A DNA stretch of 64,000 nucleotides from an uncultured Elusimicrobiales bacterium (GTDB lineage: Bacteria > Elusimicrobiota > Elusimicrobia > Elusimicrobiales > Elusimicrobiaceae). The position numbers and the translations under genes were made by a program. Numbering within the stretch: the first letter of the stretch is position 1; every line of letters starts with the position of its first letter. Shown piece by piece: positions 49,457 to 57,646 of this stretch. The DNA lies in assembly GCA_934667625.1 (NCBI GenBank), contig CAKUMH010000003.1:62001-126000 (forward strand). Direction: 5' to 3'. The notes below the pieces were generated by a model. The model ran no database searches. It saw only the letters and a program-made list of their open reading frames with translations, and was not told the origin of the DNA.

Positions 49457-50401
49457 ATGGCAAATACCCGTTTTAAAAAAACCCCGCTGCATTTTATTCA
49501 ATACATCGCACTCAAATTTTTTTGCGTGCTGTTTGATCTGCTGCCCTACCGCACCGCCGTGTGCCTGGGCCGCAAGGCCACCGGAACCGTGCGTTTTGTA
49601 ATGAAAAAACGCTTTAACCGCTCCGTGTACGATATCCGCCGCGCCTTCCCTCAAATGACGGAAGAACAGGCCCGCGCCACCGCCCTGGAATCCTGGCGCA
49701 ACATGGGCGGTATTTTGGCCGAATTTATCAAACTCACGCACATGACGCCCGAACAATTCAAAAAGCACTGCCGCGTCCTCGGGCTGGAAAAAATGCTCCG
49801 CGCGCAAAACACCACGGGCGGCATCATCCACATTGGCCACTTTACCAACTGGGAGGCCTTTGGCCTGGCGGGCGCCGTGTACGGTGTAGACAAGGCCGTG
49901 CTGGCCCAGCGCGTGGACAACCCATACGTGGACGAAGAAACCAACCGCCTGCGCAACATTTTTTCGGGCCGCACCTTTTACAGCAACAACGAGGACAAGC
50001 CCTTCTTTGCCTGTATGCGCTGGCTGAAGAAGAAAAAACTTTTGGGTATTTTGATTGACCAAAACGCAGGTTCCAGCGAAGTGTGGGTGCCTTTTATGGG
50101 CCGTGTGGCGGCATTTTCCCCCATTACGGCTTTGTTGTCCATTAAAATGCAGGTACCCGTTTTTCCCGTAAAAGTGTGGCGGGAGCAGGACGGTACCATC
50201 GTTTCCGAAATTTTGGACCCCGTTTACCCACCCGCGGAATACAGTTTGGAAAATGTCCGCAAGTTCACCAAAACGTTGGTGGGGTATTACGAAGCCTGGC
50301 TGCGCGAAAACCCCGGCTCCTGGCTGTGGGCGCACAACCGCTGGAAACGCGAGGCCGAGGGCGAAGCTTATTTGAACGCCCACCCGGAGGAACGCGTATG
50401 A
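49457..50401 (+). CDS. Lipid A biosynthesis acyltransferase (LpxL/HtrB family)
   Basis: The 314-residue inner-membrane-bound acyltransferase adds a secondary acyl chain to Kdo-lipid A. The family HX4(D/E) catalytic motif is seen in HIGHFTNWE, preceded by SVYDIRRAFPQMTEEQARATALESWRNMGG and followed by LGILIDQNAG and PVFPVKVWRE. Which acyl position it uses cannot be told. It overlaps gmhB by four bases, starting a plus-strand envelope run to kdsB. Confidence 0.92.
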   Translation: MANTRFKKTPLHFIQYIALKFFCVLFDLLPYRTAVCLGRKATGTVRFVMKKRFNRSVYDIRRAFPQMTEEQARATALESWRNMGGILAEFIKLTHMTPEQFKKHCRVLGLEKMLRAQNTTGGIIHIGHFTNWEAFGLAGAVYGVDKAVLAQRVDNPYVDEETNRLRNIFSGRTFYSNNEDKPFFACMRWLKKKKLLGILIDQNAGSSEVWVPFMGRVAAFSPITALLSIKMQVPVFPVKVWREQDGTIVSEILDPVYPPAEYSLENVRKFTKTLVGYYEAWLRENPGSWLWAHNRWKREAEGEAYLNAHPEERV

Positions 50402-50967
50402 GCGAAAAAATCAAGGCCGTTTTCTTTGACCGGGACGGCACCCTCATTCACGAAAAGCCCGGTGTATACCTCTCCGACCCGGCCAAAGTCCGCCCCTACA
50501 AAAGCGTGGCCGCGGCGCTGGCGCTGCTTAAAAAACACGGGTTTAAATTTTTTATTGTTTCCAACCAGTCGGGCATCGGCCGCGGGTACTTTACCGAAAA
50601 AGAGGTAAACGCCGTCCACAAACGCCTGGTGCAGCTTTTAAAACCTGCCCGTATAGAAGAAATTGTCTTTTGTCCGCACGCGCCCGACCAAACCTGCGAC
50701 TGCCGCAAACCCAAACCCAAACTGGGACAATACCTGATAAAAAAATATAACATTGACCCCGCCGTCTCCTACATGGTGGGCGACAAAAAGGCCGATGTGG
50801 ACTTTGGGCGCGCGCTGGGCTTTACCTCCGTTTTAGTAACCACGGCCAACGGTAAAAACCACCTAAAAAAATATCCCGATTTACACCCGGCCAAGGCCGC
50901 CAGCAACCTGCTAAACGCCGCCAAATTTATCGTGCGCCACAGCCAAGGACCCGTGCATGAAGAATAA
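50398..50967 (+). CDS. gmhB: D-glycero-beta-D-manno-heptose 1,7-bisphosphate 7-phosphatase
   Basis: HAD phosphatase of the ADP-heptose pathway. ATG 50398 gives 189 residues starting MSEKIKAVFFDRDGTL (nucleophile Asp11 and Asp13). VSNQSGIGRGYFT, the zinc loop CPHAPDQTCDCRKPKP and MVGDKKADVDFG are diagnostic of GmhB. It overlaps the previous and next genes. Confidence 0.95.
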   Translation: MSEKIKAVFFDRDGTLIHEKPGVYLSDPAKVRPYKSVAAALALLKKHGFKFFIVSNQSGIGRGYFTEKEVNAVHKRLVQLLKPARIEEIVFCPHAPDQTCDCRKPKPKLGQYLIKKYNIDPAVSYMVGDKKADVDFGRALGFTSVLVTTANGKNHLKKYPDLHPAKAASNLLNAAKFIVRHSQGPVHEE

Positions 50968-52027
50968 CCTGCCGCTCGCCGTGGCGGCCTGCCTTTTGCT
51001 AAGCGCCTGCGCCACAAAACATGCCCAGGTAAAAGAGCCCGCCCTGCCCCCGGCTACACTCGCACCCGCGGCAGCCGAGGCAGTGCCCGCCAAACCGCAA
51101 GAACCCGTAGTGACCGCGACCCAACCGGAAGTCACCCAACCCGCCATTCCCCCGGACGATACACCCGCTTTAAAATCCCAAAATACAGTCACTCCACAGG
51201 ACCCCGTGGCCGTGGCCCGCGCCCGCCAAACCTTACAAACCCCGCCGGCGGACGTGGCGACGTTTGAGGGCGAGGCTGCTATTTCCCCGGACGGCCGCCG
51301 CTTTAGCCCCTTTGCGTACGAACCCGTCACCCCCAACCAAGGCAAAGCCCCGTGGAAGGATGAAGCGCTCAAATACGGGCTGTATTACTCATTTATCAAA
51401 GCAGGCACGGCTTACATCAAAACGCGCGGCCTCACCACGGTAAATGGGCGCCAGGCGTACCTCATCCAAACCACCGCCTTTTCCGCCCCCGTGATTGACG
51501 CGGTGTTTAAAGTGCGCGACATTAATTTTTCTTGGATAGACGCGGAGGACTTTTCCTCCTTGGGCTACAGCCAAAGCGTGCGCGAAGGCAGCTACAAGCG
51601 CGACGAGTGGCTCACCTTTGATTATGCAAAACACCGCCTCTATGGCGAGGTGCAAAAAAAGGAAGAACCGCGCGTGCTCAGCGGTGCACTGGACATGAAG
51701 GTGCTGGATATGCTTTCGTCTTTATATTTTGTACGCACCCAAACGCTAAACGCCGGCCAAGACGTGGTGTTTGACATTGTCAACCGCGAGAAGCAATACC
51801 CCCTGCTCGTCAAGGTGCTGGGCAAGGAAACCGTCAAAACCGCCGCCGGAAAGTTTGACTGTATTGTCGTGGAACCGCAGTTTCGCGGCGAGGGAATTTT
51901 TGTCAGCAAGGGCAAAAGTTTAAAGGTGTGGCTGACGGACGACGAGTACAAAATGCCCGTCAAAATGAAGGTAGAAGTTTTCATCGGCAGTGTATCGGCC
52001 GAATTACTGGAATACAAACGAAATTAA
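50957..52027 (+). CDS. DUF3108-type lipoprotein
   Basis: The 356-residue protein has a lipoprotein signal (MKNNLPLAVAACLLLSAC, Cys18). A Pro/Ala/Thr-rich linker (about 20-95) is followed by a beta-rich domain typical of DUF3108 (LKYGLYYSFIKAGTAYIK, FKVRDINFSWIDAEDFSSLGYSQSVREGSYKRDEWLTFDY, FDCIVVEPQFRGEGIFVSKGKSLKVWLTDDEYKMPVKMKVEVFIGSVSAEL). DUF3108 proteins are outer-membrane or periplasmic and of unknown role. The overlap with gmhB suggests an envelope function tied to LPS. Confidence 0.85.
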   Translation: MKNNLPLAVAACLLLSACATKHAQVKEPALPPATLAPAAAEAVPAKPQEPVVTATQPEVTQPAIPPDDTPALKSQNTVTPQDPVAVARARQTLQTPPADVATFEGEAAISPDGRRFSPFAYEPVTPNQGKAPWKDEALKYGLYYSFIKAGTAYIKTRGLTTVNGRQAYLIQTTAFSAPVIDAVFKVRDINFSWIDAEDFSSLGYSQSVREGSYKRDEWLTFDYAKHRLYGEVQKKEEPRVLSGALDMKVLDMLSSLYFVRTQTLNAGQDVVFDIVNREKQYPLLVKVLGKETVKTAAGKFDCIVVEPQFRGEGIFVSKGKSLKVWLTDDEYKMPVKMKVEVFIGSVSAELLEYKRN

Positions 52028-52029
52028 AG

Positions 52030-52035
52030 CTATAA
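52030..52035 (+). promoter_or_regulatory. -10 element upstream of the heptose kinase gene
   Basis: TATAAT lies 28 bases before ATG 52064, which has AAAGGAG at a normal distance. Confidence 0.5.
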
Positions 52036-52063
52036 TGATTTAGTAAGAAGAAAAGGAGCGTCT

Positions 52064-53053
52064 ATGACAACCGTACCAACCAAACGCTTAAAGGAACTTT
52101 TAAAACACTTTGAAGGACAGGAAATCATCGTGGTGGGCGATATTATGCTTGACCACTTCATCCGCGGCACGGTAAGCCGCATTTCGCCCGAGGCCCCCGT
52201 GCCGGTGGTGGATGTGAAAAAAGAATTTTTTGTGGCCGGCGGCGCAGGCAACGTGGCCGTCAACCTGGCGGCCCTGGGAGCCAGACCGGTGATGGTGTCC
52301 GTCGTCGGGCAAGACCTCGGCGGCGAAATGCTAAAGGGTTTCTTGCGCGATAAAAAAGTGAACATTTACGGCATCGCCGAAGACCCCGACCGCCCCACCA
52401 CGCAAAAAATCCGCGTCATGGCAGACCAACAGCAAATCGTCCGCTTTGACCGCGAAAGCAAAAAAACCATTTCCCCCTCCGTGGCCGCCCAATGCATGAA
52501 GAGTTTTGAAATGGCCGTCAAAACCGCCAAGGGCGTTATTTTGTCCGACTATGGCAAGGGCATGCTCTCGGATCATAACATCCAGACGATTATTGACACC
52601 TGCCGCAAGCACAAAATTCCCGTGTGCGTGGACCCGAAGATAGACAATTTTAAGAAGTACAAAAAAATCACCTGCATGACGCCCAACACCAAAGAAGCGT
52701 GGGAAGGCGTGGGCGAATCGCCAAAACCGGGCGAGGCAGCCATAGAAGCCTTGGGCCAAAAGATTTTAAAAATGCTGGACGCCGAGTCCATCTTAATCAC
52801 CCGCAGTGCCGACGGCATGAGCTTGTTTGAAAAGGGACACAAAAAACCCACCACCATCAAAGCCACCGCCCGCGAAGTGTATGACGTCACCGGTGCAGGC
52901 GATACGGTTATTTCCGTTTTAACCTTAGCGCTGGCCGCCAAAGCCACGCTGACCGAAGCCGCCGTGCTGGCCAACTTTGCCGCCGGCATTGTGGTGGAAA
53001 AATCCGGCACCGCTACCGCGAGCCGCGAGGAAATTGAAGGAGTTTTAAAATGA
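52064..53053 (+). CDS. rfaE1: D-glycero-beta-D-manno-heptose-7-phosphate kinase (RfaE1/HldE kinase domain)
   Basis: PfkB-family kinase that makes heptose 1,7-bisphosphate, the substrate of GmhB encoded two genes upstream. The 329 residues include GDIMLDHFIRGTVSRISPEAPVPVV, GGAGNVAVNLAALG, LSDYGKGML and the C-terminal GAGDT (277-281). It is only the kinase half; the nucleotidyltransferase half (RfaE2) found fused in E. coli HldE is absent and presumably encoded elsewhere. It overlaps kdsB by four bases. Confidence 0.95.
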   Translation: MTTVPTKRLKELLKHFEGQEIIVVGDIMLDHFIRGTVSRISPEAPVPVVDVKKEFFVAGGAGNVAVNLAALGARPVMVSVVGQDLGGEMLKGFLRDKKVNIYGIAEDPDRPTTQKIRVMADQQQIVRFDRESKKTISPSVAAQCMKSFEMAVKTAKGVILSDYGKGMLSDHNIQTIIDTCRKHKIPVCVDPKIDNFKKYKKITCMTPNTKEAWEGVGESPKPGEAAIEALGQKILKMLDAESILITRSADGMSLFEKGHKKPTTIKATAREVYDVTGAGDTVISVLTLALAAKATLTEAAVLANFAAGIVVEKSGTATASREEIEGVLK

Positions 53054-53790
53054 GTGATGTTTTAATTGCCATTCCGGCGCGTTACGGGTCCTCCCGTCTG
53101 CCCGGCAAAATGCTAAAACCGCTGGCCGGCAAGCCGGTCATCCAGCACGTGTACGAAGCGTGCGTCAAAGCCAACGTGGGGGACGTCATCATCGCCACCG
53201 AATCGCCCATCGTGGTGGAAGCGGTAGCCAAATTTGGCGCCACCGCCGTGCTCACCAGCGACCAATGCCAAAGCGGCACGGACCGCATTTACGAGGCCGC
53301 GCAAAACCGCCCCGAAAAATACATTATTAACGTCCAGGGCGACGAACCCTTTATCAAGGCCGAAACCGTTTTTGCCGTGGCGGAGCTGTTAAAGACCGAC
53401 CCTACCTGCGACATTTCCACCGCCGTCACCGCCACGTTAGACGACGCCAAAATTGACAACCCCAACTGCGTCAAAGCCGTTATGGCCAAAGACGGACGGG
53501 CGCTGTATTTCTCGCGTTCGCGCGTGCCGTACAAACGCGAGCTGACCGAAGAAAACAAAAAAGTACCGTACTGGCAGCACTGCGGGATTTACGGCTACAA
53601 AAGAGAAGCGTTAAAGCGCTTTGTGGAGCTGCCCGTCAGCCCGCTGGAGCAGCTGGAGCGCCTGGAGCAGTTGCGCGCGTTAGAGGACGGCATGACAATC
53701 AAATGCGCGGTGATTGATTCCGCCGGCCCGGCCATTGACACCGCCGCCGACCTCCAAGCCGCCGAAAAGTATTTTAAAGAACACAAGTAA
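53050..53790 (+). CDS. kdsB: 3-deoxy-manno-octulosonate cytidylyltransferase
   Basis: Activates Kdo as CMP-Kdo for LPS inner core synthesis. The 246 residues have VLIAIPARYGSSRLPGKML, VTATESP-like VIIATESPIV, SGTDRIYEAA, INVQGDEPFI and the later YFSRSRVPY and GIYGYKREAL motifs. It is coupled to rfaE1 and consumes CTP, which pyrG just downstream supplies. Confidence 0.97.
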   Translation: MSDVLIAIPARYGSSRLPGKMLKPLAGKPVIQHVYEACVKANVGDVIIATESPIVVEAVAKFGATAVLTSDQCQSGTDRIYEAAQNRPEKYIINVQGDEPFIKAETVFAVAELLKTDPTCDISTAVTATLDDAKIDNPNCVKAVMAKDGRALYFSRSRVPYKRELTEENKKVPYWQHCGIYGYKREALKRFVELPVSPLEQLERLEQLRALEDGMTIKCAVIDSAGPAIDTAADLQAAEKYFKEHK

Positions 53791-53794
53791 CAGG

Positions 53795-53821
53795 ACTCCC
53801 GCCTCCCGGCGGGAGTTTTTC
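53795..53821 (+). terminator. Terminator of the LPS operon
   Basis: ACTCCCGCC/GGCGGGAGT with a TCCC loop is followed by TTTTT. Confidence 0.88.
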
Positions 53822-53866
53822 TGTACATAAAAACCGTTTTAATTTTACGCAAGGAGTTGTTTTATT

Positions 53867-55462
53867 ATGTCTAAATTTATCATCATCACCGGCGGCGTGG
53901 TCAGTTCGCTGGGCAAAGGGATTTCCGGTGCGAGCATCGGCAAGCTCTTGCAGTTAAACGGCCTGTCCGTCAATATGATCAAGTGCGACCCGTACATTAA
54001 CGTAGACCCGGGCACCATGAGCCCCTACCAGCACGGCGAAGTCTTCGTCACTACCGACGGAGCCGAGGCCGACCTGGACCTAGGGCATTACGAACGCTTT
54101 TTAGACGTCAACATGACCCGCGCCAACACCAACACCGCCGGCAGCATTTACCAAACCGTCATAGACAAAGAACGCCGCGGCGAGTATCTTGGCGCCACGG
54201 TGCAGGTCATTCCGCACATTACCAACGAAATCAAAAAACGCTTCACCGCGTTTGAAAACGAATGCGATGTTTCCATTATTGAAATCGGCGGTACGGTGGG
54301 CGATATTGAATCCCTTCCGTTCTTGGAAGCCGCCCGCCAGCTGCGCCTGGAAAAGGGCCCGCAGAATGTCATCTGCGTACACGTTACGCTCATTCCCTAC
54401 ATTGCCGTGGCGCAGGAACTAAAAACCAAGCCCACGCAGCACTCCGTCAACAAATTGCGCGAGGTAGGCATTGAGCCCAGCATGCTCATCTGCCGCACGG
54501 AAAAGCCGCTCAACCAGCATTTAAAAGAAAAACTTTCCCTCTTTTGCAGTGTCCCCGCGCAGGCCGTTATTGAATGCGCGGATGCAAAATCCATTTACCA
54601 CGTGCCGGAAATGTTCTACAAGCAAGGTGTGGACAAGCAGATTATCTCGCTGTTAAATTTAAAGCCCACGCAAGAAATTGATCCCAAATGGTTTGAATTT
54701 TTTGACCGGGCACTCACCCCTTCCAAATCCGTCAAAATTGCAATTGCGGGCAAATATGCCGAATTTCAGGAGGCGTACAAGTCCGTGCACGAGGCCTTAA
54801 AGCACGCGGGCATGAATAACGACGCCAAGGTGGAAGTGGTCTACATTAACACGGAAAAAGACAACGTGGAAGAAAAGCTAAAAGACGTGGACGGCATTTT
54901 GATTCCGGGCGGCTTTGGCGGGCGCGGCATTGAGGGCAAAATTGCCACCGTCAAATATGCGCGCGAACACAAAGTGCCGCTTTTGGGCATTTGCCTGGGC
55001 ATGCAGTGCGTGGTGATTGAGGCCGCGCGCAACCTGTGCGGCTTGCACGACGCCAACTCCACCGAATTTGACCCCACCACCAAGGACCCGGTGGTAGACC
55101 TTACCCCCCAGCAAAAAAATGTGGTGTACAAGGGCGGTACGATGCGCCTGGGCAACTACACGGCGGACCTGAAGGAAGGCTCTTTGGCGCGGCGGCTTTA
55201 CGGCAAGGACCAAATTGTGGAACGCCACCGCCACCGCTATGAATTTAACCCCAAATACGTCAAGCAGCTGGCCGATGTGGGGCTGATTGTTTCCGGCTGG
55301 CACGAGGACGTTCTGCCCGAAATTGTGGAACGCCAAGACCACCCGTACTTTATTGCAGGCCAGTTCCACCCGGAGTTTGGCTCCCGTCCCCTCCGCCCGC
55401 ACCCGCTGTTTGACGGACTGATTAAGGCGAGCTTAAAAAATAAAGAAAACAAAAAGAAATAA
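53867..55462 (+). CDS. pyrG: CTP synthase
   Basis: Converts UTP to CTP with glutamine as nitrogen donor. The 531 residues comprise the amidoligase domain (IITGGVVSSLGKGISGASIGKLL, DPYINVDPGTMSPYQHGEVFVT) and a C-terminal glutamine amidotransferase domain with nucleophile Cys376 in GICLGMQC and the QFHPEF motif. AAGGAG precedes the start. kdsB-pyrG adjacency is common in diderms. Confidence 0.98.
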   Translation: MSKFIIITGGVVSSLGKGISGASIGKLLQLNGLSVNMIKCDPYINVDPGTMSPYQHGEVFVTTDGAEADLDLGHYERFLDVNMTRANTNTAGSIYQTVIDKERRGEYLGATVQVIPHITNEIKKRFTAFENECDVSIIEIGGTVGDIESLPFLEAARQLRLEKGPQNVICVHVTLIPYIAVAQELKTKPTQHSVNKLREVGIEPSMLICRTEKPLNQHLKEKLSLFCSVPAQAVIECADAKSIYHVPEMFYKQGVDKQIISLLNLKPTQEIDPKWFEFFDRALTPSKSVKIAIAGKYAEFQEAYKSVHEALKHAGMNNDAKVEVVYINTEKDNVEEKLKDVDGILIPGGFGGRGIEGKIATVKYAREHKVPLLGICLGMQCVVIEAARNLCGLHDANSTEFDPTTKDPVVDLTPQQKNVVYKGGTMRLGNYTADLKEGSLARRLYGKDQIVERHRHRYEFNPKYVKQLADVGLIVSGWHEDVLPEIVERQDHPYFIAGQFHPEFGSRPLRPHPLFDGLIKASLKNKENKKK

Positions 55463-55474
55463 CCACCGCCACTC

Positions 55475-55510
55475 ATTGAAAATCCCCTGCCCAGGCAGGG
55501 GATTTTCAAT
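55475..55510. terminator. Bidirectional terminator between pyrG and pbpC
   Basis: ATTGAAAATCCCCTGCC pairs with GGCAGGGGATTTTCAAT across CA, a long stem that includes A/T runs on both sides. It lies between two convergent genes. Confidence 0.88.
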
Positions 55511-55531
55511 AAAGGTACAACCCTTCCGTTG

Positions 55532-57646
55532 TTACGGTAACACTTCAAAAGAAAGCGCCGCGCGGTGCCCGCCGCACGTAACGTCCAGCGCATGTTGCCC
55601 CGCCTGCAGCACCCACCACGTTTGGCAAGAATTTCCCTTCAGCTTTTTCCCGTCCATACGCCACGCGCACGGTCCCGCGCAATCCGCCGCCAATTTAAGC
55701 GCTTGCGAGGCCAGCGGCACAGCCGGATCCAGCTTGAACACATCTCCGTCCGTGGGTGAAAGGATCCGAAAGGCCGCCTTTTCCGCCTGGTGCCGGCCCG
55801 TACAGGTGTCCGGCAAGTGATCAGATAAAAAGAGTTCTTCTTGGGTATGTGCACACTTCTTCCCAGCCAACAATCCGCTTTGCGTGCAGACGGACGCCCG
55901 CGTCAGGCCCGCAGGCGCTTGAAACGAAGGGGACGGATAATGCGCCTGCAAATAGACTGCCACGTCGTGCAGCAGCGGCCCCGCGCCCGTAATGCCGGAA
56001 ACGCGCTGCATGGACGAGGCGTTAAAATTCCCCACCCACACGCCCACCGTCCACCGCCGGGTATAGCCGAGGGCAAAGTTATCCTTATAATCTTTTGAGG
56101 TACCCGTCTTTGCCGCAAAAGCAAACCCCGTATACAAGGGAGAATTCAACCCAAAAGCCGCGGAGCGGGCCGTGTTATCCGCCAAAATATCGGTGACTAA
56201 ATACGCGGCCTGCTCCGTGAGAACCTCCCCCTCGCGCCCCGGCAGGCGGATTTGCGGCTGCCGCGCCACCAAGAGCGGCTTGTAATGCCCGCCGCGCGCC
56301 AAGGCGGCATATGCGTTGGTCAAATCCAGCAGGCGTACCTCGCCGTTTCCCAGGGCCAGGCCGAGGCCGTAAAAATCGGCTGTTTTTTCAAGTGATGTAA
56401 GCCCCGCCCGCCGTAACAAGGCCAGCAGGTTGGACGTTCCCACCAGCTCGGCGGCCTTCACCGCGGGAATGTTGTACGAACAGGCTAGCGCGGTGCGCGC
56501 AGGCACTAAGCCATGGTAGGATTCATCGTAATTGCGCGGGCGGAACCCGCCTTCAAAAAACGTATCCACATCATCAATCAGCGAGGCCGGCGTCAGCCGC
56601 CCCTCTTCAAACGCAAGCCCATACACAAACGGTTTTAAGGCCGATCCCGGCTGCCTAAGCGCCCGCGCGCCGTCCACCTGTCCATTGTTTTTGGGGTTGT
56701 AAAAATCGGCCGAACCCACATACGCCAGCACCGCGCCCGTGTCGTTTTCCACCACCACCACGGCGGCGTTTGTCACATTTTCCTGTTGCAGGCGGGAGAT
56801 ATAATTTTTTACCAACTCCTCCACATACACCTGCAGTTCACGGTCCAGCGTGGAAAACACATCCTGTGCGCCGGCAGGCAAAAGCGGCTCCAAAAAACGG
56901 GTAAAATGCGGCGCGTCAAACGGGCGGGCCTGCGTACGCAGTTCCAGTTTTTCGGCCACAGCCAGGCGGTACATTTCCTCGTCAATAAAATTATTGTCCC
57001 ACATTTTTTTTAGCACCCAATCGCGCCGTTTCAGCGCGCGGGAAAAATGTTTAAGCGGGTTGTAATACGTGGGAGATTTGATAATCCCCACCAAAAAAGC
57101 CGCCTGCGAAAGGGACAAATCCGCCGCCGAAAGATTAAAATAAAAACGGCTGGCGGCCTCCACGCCCTGCGTCAAATTGCCCAGTTCCAAGAGGTTGAAA
57201 TACTGCTCCAAAATTTCCTCTTTGCTGGCCTTCTGCTCCAGCCTAAGTGCCGAAAAAGCCTCCCGCGTTTTGCCCCACCAAGTTTTGGGATACGGCTCTA
57301 TGGCGCGGGCCAGCTGCTGCGTAATGGTGGACGCGCCGGACACCACCTCCCCTTCGGACGTGTTCTGCCACGCGGCGCGCAAAATGGCCTTTACGTCCAC
57401 CCCGGGGTGAGAAAAGAAACGCTTGTCCTCCGCCGCCAACACCGCCGCCACCAGCCACGGCGAAATTTCACCCAACCCAACGGGGCGGTAATAGGTATTC
57501 CGCTCGGACAAAAACCCGCGCAGCGGCGCGCCGTAGCGGTCATAAATTTGTTTGGACGGCATCAATAAAAAAGCTTCTTCCCCGCACAACAGGCAGGGAA
57601 GAAGCAAGGCAAAAAGTACCGTCCAAATGCGGCGCATATTATTCAA
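55532..57646 (-). CDS. pbpC: Penicillin-binding protein 1C
   Basis: Bifunctional class A PBP-like enzyme anchored in the inner membrane (MNNMRRIWTVLFALLLPCLLC). The GT51 glycosyltransferase domain has AAEDKRFFSHPGVD and ASTITQQLAR. The transpeptidase domain has SALKPFVYGLAF (SxxK), SYN in ACSYNIPAV and KTGTS, and ends with the PBP1C-specific C-terminal domain rich in Cys. The start overlaps the end of the alpha-2-macroglobulin gene by eight bases. The pbpC/A2M pairing is widely conserved. Confidence 0.96.
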   Translation of the reverse strand: MNNMRRIWTVLFALLLPCLLCGEEAFLLMPSKQIYDRYGAPLRGFLSERNTYYRPVGLGEISPWLVAAVLAAEDKRFFSHPGVDVKAILRAAWQNTSEGEVVSGASTITQQLARAIEPYPKTWWGKTREAFSALRLEQKASKEEILEQYFNLLELGNLTQGVEAASRFYFNLSAADLSLSQAAFLVGIIKSPTYYNPLKHFSRALKRRDWVLKKMWDNNFIDEEMYRLAVAEKLELRTQARPFDAPHFTRFLEPLLPAGAQDVFSTLDRELQVYVEELVKNYISRLQQENVTNAAVVVVENDTGAVLAYVGSADFYNPKNNGQVDGARALRQPGSALKPFVYGLAFEEGRLTPASLIDDVDTFFEGGFRPRNYDESYHGLVPARTALACSYNIPAVKAAELVGTSNLLALLRRAGLTSLEKTADFYGLGLALGNGEVRLLDLTNAYAALARGGHYKPLLVARQPQIRLPGREGEVLTEQAAYLVTDILADNTARSAAFGLNSPLYTGFAFAAKTGTSKDYKDNFALGYTRRWTVGVWVGNFNASSMQRVSGITGAGPLLHDVAVYLQAHYPSPSFQAPAGLTRASVCTQSGLLAGKKCAHTQEELFLSDHLPDTCTGRHQAEKAAFRILSPTDGDVFKLDPAVPLASQALKLAADCAGPCAWRMDGKKLKGNSCQTWWVLQAGQHALDVTCGGHRAALSFEVLP

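Noticed and set aside
49364..50383. N-terminal extension of the lpxK frame (707 residues in total)
   Set aside because: The extension is antisense to a clear lipid A acyltransferase gene, and LpxK homology begins at Met encoded at 49363.
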